Assembly (NCBI GenBank): GCA_963576785.1
Contig: OY756143.1
Location: 1,178,001-1,242,000, forward strand
Length of the DNA: 64,000 nucleotides
Reading direction: 5' to 3'
Source: Chlorophyllum brunneum
Lineage: Eukaryota > Basidiomycota > Agaricomycetes > Agaricales > Agaricaceae
Each line of letters starts with the position of its first letter. The first letter of the stretch is position 1. The translations under genes and the position numbers were made by a program. Shown piece by piece: positions 46,698 through 58,807 of this stretch. Below the pieces are notes generated by a model that saw only the letters and a list, made by a program, of their open reading frames with translations, ran no database searches and was not told the DNA's origin.

Positions 46698-48045
46698 ATG
46701 GTTAACGACAAGACTCCTATACCAATCACTGTCTTTACAGGCTTTCTGGGCGCAGGAAAGACCTCGGTCATTCTCTCTCTCCTTCCAAAGTTACCCAAAG
46801 GCTACAAAGCTGTTTTGTTGAAAAATGAATACGGTGATATTGAAGGTCTGGTTTTTTCTTGAGATGCTGGTAGCGGAAACTGATCGAGCACCAGTGGACA
46901 GCAAACTCGCGAATGAATCAAGTCTAGCCGGTGTTAGCGAAATCCTCAATGGTTGCATGTGAGCATCTTCTAGTCGGCTATAGGTTCAGAATTCATTAGG
47001 CGGTATTCCCAGGTGCTGCGTGCTCGTGGGCCAGATGCAAACAGCCCTTCTAGAAATTAGGGGTGCGTCGATGCAGCATGTCGATCTCGTTTGTCCCAGT
47101 ACCCAACCTCCATAGATAAATTCCGCCCGGACCGTATATTAATTGAGTGCTCGTTCGTAAAACGCTCTTCACCTCACCTGTTCGTGCTCACGCGTTCCCT
47201 TTGGATCATAGTGGCTCGGCATTCCCGGCCACACTTGCATTTCAGATAAGAGAGATCGAGAAACAGACAGAGGGGGACCTCAAGCTAGATGCCATCGTGA
47301 CAGTCATTGATGCCGAGAACTTTATTGGATACGAAGATCAATCTCCCACTGCGCGCATGCAGGCATCATACACGGACATTATTCTCATTGTAAGTCTTAT
47401 GAACTATTCTGGTGAACAATGGAGACTGAGAGGGTCTAGAACAAGTGGGAGCATGTTTCCGAGCGTCAACTGGACGAAGTCATCGATCACTTGAACACGC
47501 TGAACGACACAACACCGAAGATCAAATGTCAAGGCCGGAATGGCATCGATCCCAGCCTGATATTTGGCTTTCAATCCCGGCTGTTCCTGGAGCCTTCGTC
47601 GATGTCGAGTAAAACAGACGTGACGCACCACGACGAGGTGGAAACAGTGACGATATACAGCGGAGGGACCCTGGAGAAACACTCACATAACCATGGCGAG
47701 AGTGACTGCACCCACTGCAAACCGCACGTTTCTGAAGGCTTTTCACCGGCGAAGAAGGGCCTTGAGCGTGATTCCTTGACCGGGGCACTCGAAAGACTCT
47801 GCAAAGAAAACACATGGAGAGTTAAAGGATTTGTTCGGTTGCTCAGCGAGGATTCGGACACTCCGACTGTCTACATCCTGAACTGGGCTTTTGGTCGGTA
47901 TGATCTAGTTGGTGTGCGGAGAGAGGCAGCAAGTGCTTACCTTGGGGACGAGGAGATTGTGCGACTGACGGTGATGGGAGAACGCGGGGAGGTGAAGAGG
48001 GGGGCAAGGGGGCTAGCAGAGGAGATTGGAGCGAGTATTTGTTGA
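46698..48045 (+). CDS. CobW/ZNG1-type zinc chaperone GTPase
   Basis: Multi-exon gene of roughly 380 residues. Begins MVNDKTPIPITVFTGFLGAG, a complete Walker A (GFLGAGKTS), then LPKGYKAVLLKNEYGDIE and SEILNGCMCCVLVGQM, which carries the conserved GCxCC metal site. DKFRPDRILIECSG, GDLKLDAIVTVIDAENFIGY, DIILINKWE (NKxD-like site with E in place of D) and ERQLDEVIDHLNTLN follow. A histidine/cysteine loop KHSHNHGESDCTHCKPH lies just before the C-terminal domain (FVRLLSEDSDTPTVYILNWA, VMGERGEVKRGARGLAEEIG). CobW/ZNG1 proteins hand zinc to client enzymes such as methionine aminopeptidase. It shares a short promoter (204 bp between starts) with CWH43. Confidence 0.9.
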
Positions 48046-48165
48046 TGTATAGATAGTCAATCACAAGAAAGAGAGAGACATGTGATATGTGTGTGATGGC
48101 CATCTCGCCACTCCGCCTCTCCTCTCCTCACGTCACAGGGCACCTTCGCCTCCGTCGGTGCTCTC

Positions 48166-49306
48166 ATGTTCTCCTACGCATTCAACACAGGTCGGTTTCT
48201 CCCTCTCCACCCCCACCCACCCTCACCCCTCCAACAGCGAGCACATACTTTCATCTCCCCATAGACGAGGAGGAGGACAAAGACATTGAAAACTACGAAC
48301 GCAAATACCTTACCTGGGTCGCCGAACATTCTCCACCGGCAGACGTCACCTCCTCGTCACCCCCTCAACATCCCCCCGACCTCACTTTGTCCGAGACAGA
48401 GCGACTAGAAATCCTCAAGTCCGTTTTGTCTAACAACTGTCTCTATGACATCCTGGGTGTACCCAAGGACTCAGTCCCCGACAAGATGACTCTGCGGAGA
48501 GCATATCTTGCGCGCAGTAAAGCCTGTCACCCAGAGTGTGTTCTCTCGCTGTAGTCATGCTCCCATCCACTTAGTCTCGCACAGTAAATTTCCAGACAAC
48601 CCTGATGCAACACATGCATTCCAAAAGGTCGCCGTTGCTTACGATGTCCTCAGCAAGCCCTCACTCAAACGAATATATGATACACGCTCGTCGGATTCAA
48701 CATACGATGTTTTTGCTATGCACCCTTCTGGTCATGCTGAAGAAACATTCAAGGGTGTCGTTATGGGCGTCTTCAATGACTTCTTGGATGGTGATCTGGA
48801 AGTGATCCGAACTTTACTAAGTGCGTATCCACTTGAGGCTATAAATCTTTCCACTCACTCGTCCTGCAGAAGCAATCAATGATGTCCACCCATCGATAAA
48901 ACTTGGCGAGGACGGTATTAACTCTGTCCTCGTCGCTCTTGAAGCTATCCGTGAAAGAGCGTTAAGCAAGTCCCTCTTATTTTTATCTCACTCTTATACT
49001 AACTTTCTCGTAGCATGTCGTACTTGTATCTACGCTCTCCACAGCGAGCTCACTAGGCTGCTTGAAGTACAGCATGCCTTCAAACAGCTCTCATATTTCG
49101 ATTTTCTCGGACGCACGAGATTGACTATCCAGCTAACACGTATCACCTTGGGTCTTCCCATTGTTCTGGAACGAGCGCTCAGCGATCAAAATCTAGTGCG
49201 CGAGGCCGCCAGAGAAAACGAGAAACGGCTGTTCCCTCGACATGTAACACGATTGATCAAGGGTGTGGATACAGCCTTGGAGAGGATGGAAAAGATACTC
49301 GAGTGA
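48166..49306 (+). CDS. J-domain protein
   Basis: The chosen start gives MFSYAFNT and, after an intron, ASTYFHLPIDEEEDKDIENY. Reading straight through from an ATG at 48087 (or 48096) is also open and in frame, so the N-terminus is uncertain. The J domain is NCLYDILGVPKDSVPDKMTL, RRAYLARSKACHPDKFPDNP, ATHAFQKVAVAYDVLSKPSL and KRIYD. The HPD tripeptide is split by an intron at its aspartate (GA|T), so the tripeptide is complete only after splicing. The C-terminal part (VVMGVFNDFLDGDLEVIRTL, EVQHAFKQLSYFDFLGRTRL, HVTRLIKGVDTALERMEKIL) is helical and not assigned to a family. J proteins recruit Hsp70 to clients; the client here is unknown. Confidence 0.82.
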
Positions 49307-51427
49307 ACGTCGGAAGCTCCCGTTTGTGCCCTCTTCCCCGAACCATCGCGCCCGATGTGCTCAGTCTTCTTTAGGACTTGCACTCTCACCTTCGATTTCA
49401 CGAGGGACCCGGGCAACGTGCTCTGTCTTCCTCTAGGCTTCTACATTTGGGCCTTAACTGGGAATGGACAAGCCGACCGTGTGATCCTTGTCGCTGGCAT
49501 CTCACCACCACCTCACTGCCTCCATCGCCATGGTGCACGTACACGATTGGCTTCATATCATATGTTCAAGGGCAAGAATCACCTGCCTGCTCTTTCTTAC
49601 TCACCACCAAATCACGACGCTAATACTCCACCGAATCCCAGCCGCGCCCTTACCCGTCTCTCTCCTCCCCTCCTTAGTCCGGACCGGGACTCACATCATC
49701 CATACCTCAGCGCTACCCTCTCCATTCTGGTTCAAGTTCATCACATCTATCATCTTTGGGTTTCTCGTAATTTCACCCACCCTTTCTCCATCACTACAAA
49801 TCCTCCACGGATTTATTATGAACTTTACCAGTCTTATATTTATCTTTATCTTAGCTCTAGACTTTGTTTCCCGCCGGCATTTCACTCGCATACATCACAT
49901 TAGGCTGACTCGTTTTTCTCCTACTTTACATGCCCATCTGTACGCAACTCATTCTCACCTGGAACATTTCTCGTTCACACCACATTCAATCGCAGATAGA
50001 GAAATCTTTTTGTACTGGTATCCTATACAGGTTGTCTTCTTGGTCCTTTCTCCCAGTTTTCTCGTGAGCAGCGCACTCGGTAGCCAGGTAGCACCCCAAA
50101 CCAGCTTCGCAGTAGAAAGTACCACCATTAGTAGTGAGCCATTCTGAAAGATGGGATTCTTCTTGTTACTTTCGGGTCTAATCTTGTCGCAACGCCCTCA
50201 AACTCCAAGATTTCCCATCCGAAATCCGTCATCATACTGTTCTCCTGCTTACGATTCAGTGTTCACCTTCTCATGGCCTATAGATAACAGGTGAAACGCA
50301 TGTAAACTTCTACCCATAGTGCAAGGTGTGTCATCGTGATGTTTTTGGCCCACCTACTTGACATATGTATCTATTAATGAAAGTATCTCCCTTCAGCGTT
50401 CTCTGCATCTGGGGGACCACACTATCTGCATGGAACAGAAATGTCCCCTTCTCTTCGATGGGTTATCCTTCATGGGGACCAGCTTTAGGACCAGTTTTCT
50501 CCAAGTCAGGGCACTCGGTGGCGTGTATTCGTGCACGGTGAGTACAAGTCAGGATCGACCATCATAAATAATGTTCATGCCCCTATTATTTCAGCATTGC
50601 CACCCCCACACCGCAACTATCATTGGTTTCTCGTTCTGTGTGGCATTGATTAAATGCTCATCGTATCCGTTCCTTCAAAAGGGTTCTCTAATTTATGTCG
50701 ACAGTCCAAGGTTCAGCTTCTTCTCCGTACTTTGGTCCCGCTATTGCTTTTTCCCAGATTACAAATATTCTCAGTGTAACGCCAATGTTCATTCCAGGAA
50801 CTCGCTACTTTCAGTATCCTCGCCCTTAGTTTCGTTACCGGTATACTCTTCGACTCTTCTGCCTTCTTGGCAATCTCCTGTAAGGTTGCGTCGACACATC
50901 TGGTTTTTATTCTTATTTCTATTTATAGATGTTGCATATTGGTGGATCCAGATTGTGTCGTGCGTGTTGGAACAATGCGGGCCGTTGGACCGAGAGAACG
51001 GTTGCTGGTGGAGGTCCTTGGGTTGGGACTTGTGATGGTCTCTAAAGAGCTAATTTGTATATAAATCGGTACGCTAAATGATCAGTTGAAATCGCACCAG
51101 TCATGTGGTGGTCACTGAAACGTGCAAAAGTCGGGAAAGGGGTACCGATTGGTGTATGGGTGCACAGCAGAGCCACGGAACAGAATCAAGCACTAAAATT
51201 TGGGTAAGATTTTTGAAGAACGGATGGAACAGATATAATACAACGGAAGAGCAATATCATTAGGAGACTACCAGAGCACAATACACGAGATGGACACATA
51301 CAGGGAAAAAGGAAAGAAGAAAGCCGGAGATATAGTTAACAAGCTAGGCATCGAATAGAAGTATATGTAGAGAAGATGTAGAGACAATGAATGCATAGAC
51401 GGGTCCAGTCACGCTCGGATCCCTTCA
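49307..51427. other. Large gene-poor gap between convergent genes
   Basis: About 2.1 kb. A plus-strand stretch of 219 codons (49488-50147) is open but is made mostly of Ser, Thr, Phe, Leu and His encoded by a C/T-rich strand, so it looks like compositional chance; other short stretches at 50358-51035 have similar nature. No domain found. Possible long 3' untranslated sequence or a non-coding transcript. Confidence 0.4.
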
Positions 51428-54400
51428 CTAGGGTTGAGGATGAACAAACTGCGGCACCCCTTGTCTCGGCTGTCCCTACAATAGAAGGAGAATCAAAGTC
51501 AGCGAATCAGTTGGTGCTACGGTGAAAGTGGCTAACTTGCGGGATCCATACATTTCCCTGTGGTTGAGGTGGAGGTGTTCTCTCCTCTGACATGAACGAG
51601 TTTGAACCGGGTTGATATGATCCGTCTTGAGCAGCGGCAGCGGCAGCTAACAGATGGCTATAATCACGGTTCGGGTGGGATTCATCTTGGGGGGGTTGAG
51701 GAGCTGAACCATTCCCTTGAAGCACGTCCTGCGCAACTGCCTCAGGGTAGAATGGATAGAATAACCCAGGGGGCATGTCCACGAGCCTCTTACTCGGAGG
51801 GGTATTCGTACCAGTACCATTGGGGCCAACGTTATTGATAGCGGGCCCGCCATTCATAGAGCGAACGACGTTACCGTAAGCAACAGGACCAGCTTGGCCG
51901 TAGGAGGCGCTTGAAATAGTGGGTGTGGTCTGTGAAGATTTGGCACGAGGGGATGCTGGACCATCCTCATCCCACTCAGGTTCAGGGAGGAGAACAGGGT
52001 GAGTCGTAGGCCCGATAGTATGCAAGTCGACGTTCATAACACGTTCAACGAGGCGCGCAATAAGAGGATGCCCTCCTGCCACATCCTTGCGTTCCCATCT
52101 CCACCGGAAGCGTGGAATCATGTCCAAGGCCATCCATAAGTCTTCGAGCGCAGTTTGGACTGGCAGGATATCACAGCGCGACATGTGGCCGAAAAGGATG
52201 ACCATTGCTGCAATATGAAGAGGAATAGGGGAGGTGAAGAAGGCGATGTGAGGAAAGCGGATCAATTGATTATGGATCACTATGACATTATGCGAGGTGA
52301 TGATGGCTATAGGATGGTCATATCAGCGATTATGAAACGACAGAGAATAGTCTGCGTACCGTCAACAAGAGCCTGATGACGACTGGCATAAGCGAGCTCC
52401 TTAGAACTGAACAACGCTCGAAGGAGAAGAATTCTCGCAATGCCAAGCTTGAGAAGAGTGAGGCCTTCGTCCTCTGAGACACCTTGTACTAATTTGCTCT
52501 TTTTATCAAGCGGCCAGTCTTTGGTCCCATTAAAGTAATATTTGTACCGGTCTGGCAAACCTCTCCGGAACTCGACCATACTCTTAATGATTCTCGTGGC
52601 GTTACGCATGACAGTATCACCAGCCTGCCTCTTGGGGGTATAGAGGCTATTTATGATATCAGCTTGTATTTCAGCCACGGCGCCAGACAATTCGAAGTGC
52701 TCGGAGAAGTCATCTTGACGGTTGGATTTGGATCGAGCTGGGCGGGGTGTGTTGGTATCAGAGGGGGCAATAGCGAGGGGGCGGCCAAGGAGAATAGATG
52801 TTCCTCGATCATGAACGAGCACAATACCCCAGAGGCGGATGCGGAGCTGACATTCCTCTTCAGTGAATAGAGGTACCATAGGGGGTTGGGAACCCTGAGG
52901 GGAAGGAATGTACTGTGTAGAGGGATCGTGATGCAAACCCAGCTCAATTGAAAGCCGGACGAGACTTCCAACAAGACGCCACAGAGTTCGTCCTTGCCTC
53001 TAGAGTCCGCGTCAGACGAATTCCGTAAGGAAGGGCTTATAACTTACTTCGGTGTATAAATACCAGTGAAGGAGAATCAGCGCTTGTAGGCTGGAGAGGG
53101 ATACCCGCAGATCTGGCTTCACGGAGAGCGCCCGATCAAAGAATTCGTCATGCTCAGGCCAATCCGAAGGTATGAGGTCTTTGGTAACGGAGCTGATAGA
53201 CTTGGTGTCGGATTTGTTGTCAAATTCGGCTTTAACGGCACGGTGATTGAGTTCGCTGAGAGTTCCGAGTGCAAGAACCAGATAAATGCTGCAAATATGA
53301 CCAGGATCATGGGAAGTCGTCGTTCGCTCGTACATGTCATTCAAAATTTTATCAAACTCTTTGCGTGCATACACGGGTCGGTGGACATTGAGACGGTCGA
53401 AATACACATTGACGATTTGGTTCAGCATAGACCTGTCCTTTGGCAACCAAACCGTGATGGTAGGGCTAGCTGCATCGTTTTCGTTGGGAGAAGATAAGGC
53501 GAGGGTATTTGGAGTCGATCCGTTGCGTGGAAGTGATAGAGGAACCCAGTGTGCTGGCTCGCGGGGTTTCATGGTTTCATGGAAGGTTCTGTCTCGACCA
53601 GACGAAAGACCATTATAACCAACAGCGAGGTCTTCTCTGTCGGTAATAGTGGAGAGTTTAAACTCGCCAACAATGTTGGGAGAAACGCCAAAGTTTGTCG
53701 CAAGAGAATCAGGGTTGGACATATCGTTACCGTTTGGATCGGTTCCTTTTGCAACAGTGGCTACACGCTGCTGCTGGACTGTATGGGACTGGACCTGGGG
53801 AGCTGGAGGTGGGGGGGCCTGCTGAGGTGGAGGGGGCCCCGGAGGTCCTGGAGGTGGCGGGCCATAGGGGCCTGGAGGCGGAGGGAAGGGAGTATACATG
53901 CCTGGGGGAGCTTGGATATGGGGCGGCAAGGGCGGAGGGTAGGGACCGGGATAGTGCATCATGTGATGAGCGTAAGGCGGCAGCATTGGAGGCCCAGGGT
54001 ACATGGGATATGCCTTTGGCGAGGGCTGCTGGTTGGGAGGACCAGTAGGATCGATCTGGAAAGGCCTTGGGGCACCGCCTTCCTGGATTTGGAAGTCTGC
54101 TGACAAGTTTGCGGCAGTGATGGAACTTGGATCAATGCCCTGGCGCGCAAGGAATTCCTCAAGGCGGTTTATGTCGAAATCCTGGATGAAGTGTTTGAGG
54201 AGTGCCTCGCACTGGGCGAGCATCTGCTCCATGCGCATGGTGAGACCACGAGGAGTGAGCCTCTGGCGATGCCTGTCTTCCTGGTTGCATACTGTGCCAG
54301 CCGTTGCGCAGGCAGTGCATCTTGGATGCTTTGAGTCGCACTACACGAAGAGAAGTTGCAGAATGAGCGGAAGCGACGGGTAGGGATGGAAGTTGCCGTC

Positions 54401-54677
54401 GGGGGAGACCGACGGGACTTGCCTTGATTTTCTTGCTCCTGCATCTCGCACACGCTTCATGCGACCGACGCAGTCGACGCGGCTCCGCTCCTCCTCCTCC
54501 CCCTTCGTCATCAGTCCTACGCCGTCTTTTTTGCCCATTTCCGCCAGGGGATAATGGTGCTGGGGGAGGAGGAATGCCCTGTTGTTGCAGCTGCATGTGC
54601 TGGTCCATCTGCAAGGCCGATTGCAGCGATGACGGGGGCTGAGCGCCGTTTTGACCGCCAAGTGGGCTGGAGAGCAT
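51428..54677 (-). CDS. Zn2Cys6 transcription factor with fungal-specific TF domain
   Basis: About 950 residues in several exons. The N-terminus (MLSSPLGGQNGAQPPSSLQS) is rich in glutamine and proline. The binuclear zinc cluster is RSHEACARCRSKKIKCDSKH, PRCTACATAGTVC, with the six cysteines spaced C-x2-C-x6-C-x6-C-x2-C-x6-C and split by an intron after KKIK. The linker LTPRGLTMRMEQMLAQCEAL and a proline-rich stretch (PPPGPYGPPPPGPPGPPPPQ) follow. The middle region includes ILNDMYERTT, LVRLSIELGLHHDPS, FTEEECQLRIRLWGIVLVHD and RGTSILLGRPLAIAP. It ends IPQGQPRQGVPQFVHPQP. An in-frame ATG at 54698 adds seven residues. Nuclear regulator; target genes unknown. Divergent from TVP38 by 331 bp. Confidence 0.9.
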
Positions 54678-55008
54678 CTTGAGGTGGTGTCGGGTCAAGT
54701 ATACACACGTAGGCAGGGGACACTAGGAGCTGCTTAACACTGCGGACGACGAGCAACCACCCAACAGCGATCACTTGGCCAGAGTTTGCTTGGTTTTGTT
54801 TGTTGTAACCCTATTTTAGGAGCAATGAAATTAGTCATTATTTACTTATTTGTTGTGTCAGATCTGATTTGATCATGGGTGGAATATCATTACTGCACCG
54901 CCAACCAACGTGCTCATTTTCGGATCGCCCTGCTCCAGCGTCCTACCTATGCCTCCTCCCCTCCTCGCCCTCAGCCCCCACCCCCACACCCAGCATAGTA
55001 ACGATTCT
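54678..55008. other. Shared promoter of the Zn2Cys6 and TVP38 genes
   Basis: A 331 bp divergent gap, strongly C/T-rich on the plus strand near 54930-55000. An in-frame ATG at 54910 would lengthen TVP38 by 33 residues with proline-rich sequence; the 55009 ATG is preferred. Confidence 0.4.
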
Positions 55009-56323
55009 ATGTACACTCTCCACACCGTAGTCGACGACGATGCCTCAAGCAGGCACTCCACCGCCACATCTCCTCTCCTGGAACCAGGTACACGTTCCTA
55101 TGGTGCCACTAATCCTCCATCCCAACCTTCCTCTGGCAAAGTCATCTTCAGTGCCGCCCTAAAGATGGCTTGTATATTTCTCGTCAGCACAATACTACTG
55201 GGTGGTACTCTCTGGCTCGCATTGCCAACACTGGAGGAGTGAGTGCACCCACGATCTCTTGCTGCGTGGCCTTGTTGACACTCTGATCAGAGCGGACCGT
55301 CCCCTGCTGCGGATACCCAAGTCCTTTACCCAGCTTCAAGACTTGAATGGCTTGCTCAAGAAGTATCGTGATATTTATCCCTACCGGATTATCATCTGTT
55401 ATGTCACCACATACCTCTTGTTCGTTGTGTCTCATTATTTCCCATGCGCTTTATGCTGACTCCGTGCCGCTGGCAGCCTGCAAGCCTTCTCATTACCCGG
55501 TTCAATGTACCTATCTATTCTTGGGGGTGCTGTATGGGGTGTCGCTCGAGCTCTTCCCCTAGCTTGTTGCTGCGTCGCGACAGGAGCCACACTCTGCTAT
55601 CTCATTTCAGCGGCACTCGGGCCCGCTCTCCTTACGCTTCCGAAGTGGAAAGCGGTTCTCGACAAGTGGGCGGACAAGATTCAAGCCAACAAGGAGAACA
55701 TGATTTCATTTCTCATCGTGCTCCGCATCGCGCCGTTGCCTCCACATTGGGTAGTCAACGTTGTATGCCCTCATGTCGGCATTGGTATCGTACCTTTCTG
55801 GATCAGTACAGCGCTGGGAATTCTTGGCGTTACCGTGATACATACTACAATTGGTGGTGGACTCGATGATATGACGAGCCCGGACGACTTTCATCTAATC
55901 AGTTGGCGAAACTTCTTTACACTGGCCGCCATTGTTGTGGGGGTGATGATTCCTGTTGGACTACGGTACTGGTTTCGGACCAAAGTCCACGACGTCGAAG
56001 AACAAGCAGGAATGATTACGGAGCCCGAAGAGCCTTATGCGGATGACCCCGAGGATAGGATTCTGGCTGTGGGTCCGCCAGGTGTAGGACTAGGGAAGAA
56101 GCCGGGTGAACGATTACTGCTGCGACGAGAAGATGATTTAGAGAGCTTCTATGAGGATGAGGATGATGATGAGGATATCATTCTCGAAGCTGGCCCTTCG
56201 ATACCGGACAAGGATGGGCAAAAGGATGGTGAGATACTTGTAGACGTTGAGAGCGTGGACTCGGTGATCAACCTCATTCCTGCCACTGTGCCTACACCGC
56301 CCGTTGCTGGCGGAAGTAGATGA
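55009..56323 (+). CDS. TVP38: TVP38/DedA-family (VTT domain) Golgi membrane protein
   Basis: Starts MYTLHTVVDDDASSRHSTAT, then a serine-rich cytoplasmic tail. Then come a helix LKMACIFLVSTILLGGTLWL, LRIPKSFTQLQDLNGLLKKY and RIIICYVTTYLLQAFSLPGS, with the typical re-entrant signature FSLPGSMYLSILGGAVWGVA. GATLCYLISAALGPALLTLP, NKENMISFLIVLRIAPLPPH, WVVNVVCPHVGIGIVPFWIS and LGVTVIHTTIGGGLDDM follow, and RNFFTLAAIVVGVMIPVGLR is the last helix. The acidic tail (DEDDDEDIILEAGPSI) is long. VTT proteins are proposed lipid scramblases in ER/Golgi. About three introns. Gene looks intact. Confidence 0.88.
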
Positions 56324-58712
56324 TTACCGTTTTCGTTTCCACCCACTCATTCGTTCTCTCTCTCAGCTCTTTGTGTATCTATACTATCCTTTGCATTACA
56401 TAGTTATTCTTCGCGTGCACTTCATGATATCATATAACTCCACCCTCCCTCTCATTTACATTTACTCGGGTCTTTCCCCCGTCTTTGTTAATTCCTGTCT
56501 GTATCTACGACCTCGTCACGACTGCATCCTGTCTCTAGTAATGTACATCGAGCTTCGGTATGACTTGTTTCTAAAAAGACAGTGTACACCTTATTAAATG
56601 TTTTTCTGTTCAGGGTACCCACGGAGCACATTGACAACTGTGCTCAAAGTATCACGCCACTTGTCTTGATAGATCGTTGTGACTTTGTCGTGGCAGGTTG
56701 CTCTTAATAGGGCAGATTGCGTGTCTTATAAGATCTGACCTTGGATGTCGCCGGTGTTGTTTCACTAGAACAGACTTGACAAGCATGACTATGCACGAAT
56801 ACCCGTATCCACCATACATTCGTATCTGGCGGTGGACCTTCTGGCCCAGACTCGCGCTTGCAGTTTAATCTCGAGCCAGCTTTCCGTTTCAGCCATTGCT
56901 TCATGTATCGTAAGGTCGCTTCCAAGACACGAGGTACCTATATCCGGAATTGGTAGGCAGCGCAAGTCCCCGTACTGTAGATTGATCGCAAGAGGCTTGA
57001 GAGTACTTGTAAGTCATTACTACGATGGAAGTGGCTGTTTCTATGGTGGATTGGACTATGTGGCGTGGTTCAGTCCTCAGTGATACGGTAGTTAGTGGGT
57101 AGTCAGGCAGGAGGAGTGCTTGCTAGGGAGAGAGGGTTGGACTCCGGCCGGGACGGCGCTCGATTCGGGGATTACAAAAGGGTATGTACCTTAGAGGGGC
57201 TCCGAACTGGAGGTCGGAGGGTCGGCCTTGAAGCTCGGAAAAGGGGTCTAGTCTCCGTAGGACAGTCCGCGGACCTTGGTACACGGGCTTCTGTGAGGAC
57301 CAGTGGGACAATCGCGGAGACAGAATTCGACATTGGCGTTCTATCTAGAAGCCGCCCATTGAGATTATTGCCATTTGGGTTTATTACTTGATCGGACTTG
57401 GGCATTGTTGGTTGGTTGATTGGGTTGTGAGTGAGGAGGCCTTGGGGCTTCGGATGGTGCGTGAAGGGGGTCTGACCTTGTGGTTTATAGTACGACGTGG
57501 TGAGGTGGTCATATGGACCACTGAGGTGGCAGGATCTTGTGCAGGCTCCGGTTTGAAGCGGTTAGGAGGAGGTCATTCGCTTGGTGCCGCCGCGGTCCGG
57601 TAGCTTTGGGGGTATAGCAGGAAACTCTAAGTGAGTGGCTAGACTGGAAGGGTGCATGTTCGTGTGTATTAGCATAGTGACGACGGGTGCAGTGTGGAAT
57701 CTACACTAGGTAGCCTGGGAGCATATGGACATTATCGACTTGGCGCTATCTACCACCAGCGTCTATCTCCAAACCATACATAGTGGAGCAACAATGTTAC
57801 TCATGACATTGGGTGAATAGTGCGAACCGAAGTAGTGTACCGGAGAGGCGCGGGATGAACGTCCCTCTTGAGCGATTGCCTAGGAGAGTCGTAGAGGAGT
57901 TTCCATGCAACGGCAGGGATGGACGGATATAGAGGACGGGCACGGGAGTCGGTGCGGTGCACTTTGCTACAGTTGGTCCGAGCGCAATCAAGGATAGTAA
58001 CTAATTATAGATCCCGAGATACGAGGTGTTGTGGCAGGATGCACCGTGCGCACCGGAGGATTGCAGTCAGCTGTGGTGGGCAGTGGGAGTCAGTATTCAG
58101 GTATGGAAGTGACGGCTGGAGCGAGTGGTGGGATCAAGAGCGAGAGATGGGTGTGGTCCTGGAAAAACGGAGAGAAAGCGGACTATACCAATTAACTGGA
58201 CGAGTGGGAGTTCTGGCTGGGGAGCGCTACATGTCAGGATGAGACAGTTTGGAGTGACGGATGGACGTTGATGAGTTGAGCTGTCTTGGAGAAAAGGGAC
58301 TAGAATAAGCAAGCGAATTGCCGAAAGGGCAAGGTGAGAAAGATGGGAGAATAGGAGGAGAAGGGAGGGCCGGAGACCGGTGATGGGGCTGGGTGTGCAC
58401 TGGGTGTCGGCGGAGAGTGGAGGAGGGGAGACGGGTGTGTGCCGGGATGCTGGGCGGTGGCTCCGGGTGTGGTGGGGGTCTGTACTGGCATTTGTTGTGT
58501 GTTGTGAATTCACGCGAGCCGGTGTCAACTTGGGCAAACACTGGAATCTTGTCAGCCACAGCCCTGCCTGTCCTCGTTTCGCTCCCACCACCACTCCTCT
58601 CCCCTCCCCTCCTCCCTCCCCCTCCCGTCCACCGCCTTCCCCACCCTCCGTCTCCCCTTTCTCGTGCACCTACTCCCACTCCCCCCATCTCCTCCCCCCC
58701 GCGACTCGGATA
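56324..58712. other. Long gene-free region upstream of the SWI1-like gene
   Basis: About 2.4 kb. Starts with a C/T-rich TVP38 3' end, then G-rich sequence on the plus strand, then a C-rich stretch (58560-58700) just before the SWI1-like start. No protein-like open frame was seen on either strand; long stretches at 58227-58886 are low-complexity. It probably holds a large regulatory region and leader of the next gene. Confidence 0.45.
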
Positions 58713-58775
58713 ATGTCCGATCGCTTTCCCCAATACCCTCAGATGATTCCCAACTTCAACAACCCCTCTCTGCTC

Positions 58776-58807
<32 letters not shown>

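Noticed and set aside
48500..48600. A J domain with HPE in place of HPD
   Set aside because: Unspliced reading gives HPE, but the intron splits the codon (GA then T), and splicing restores HPD followed by KFPDNP.
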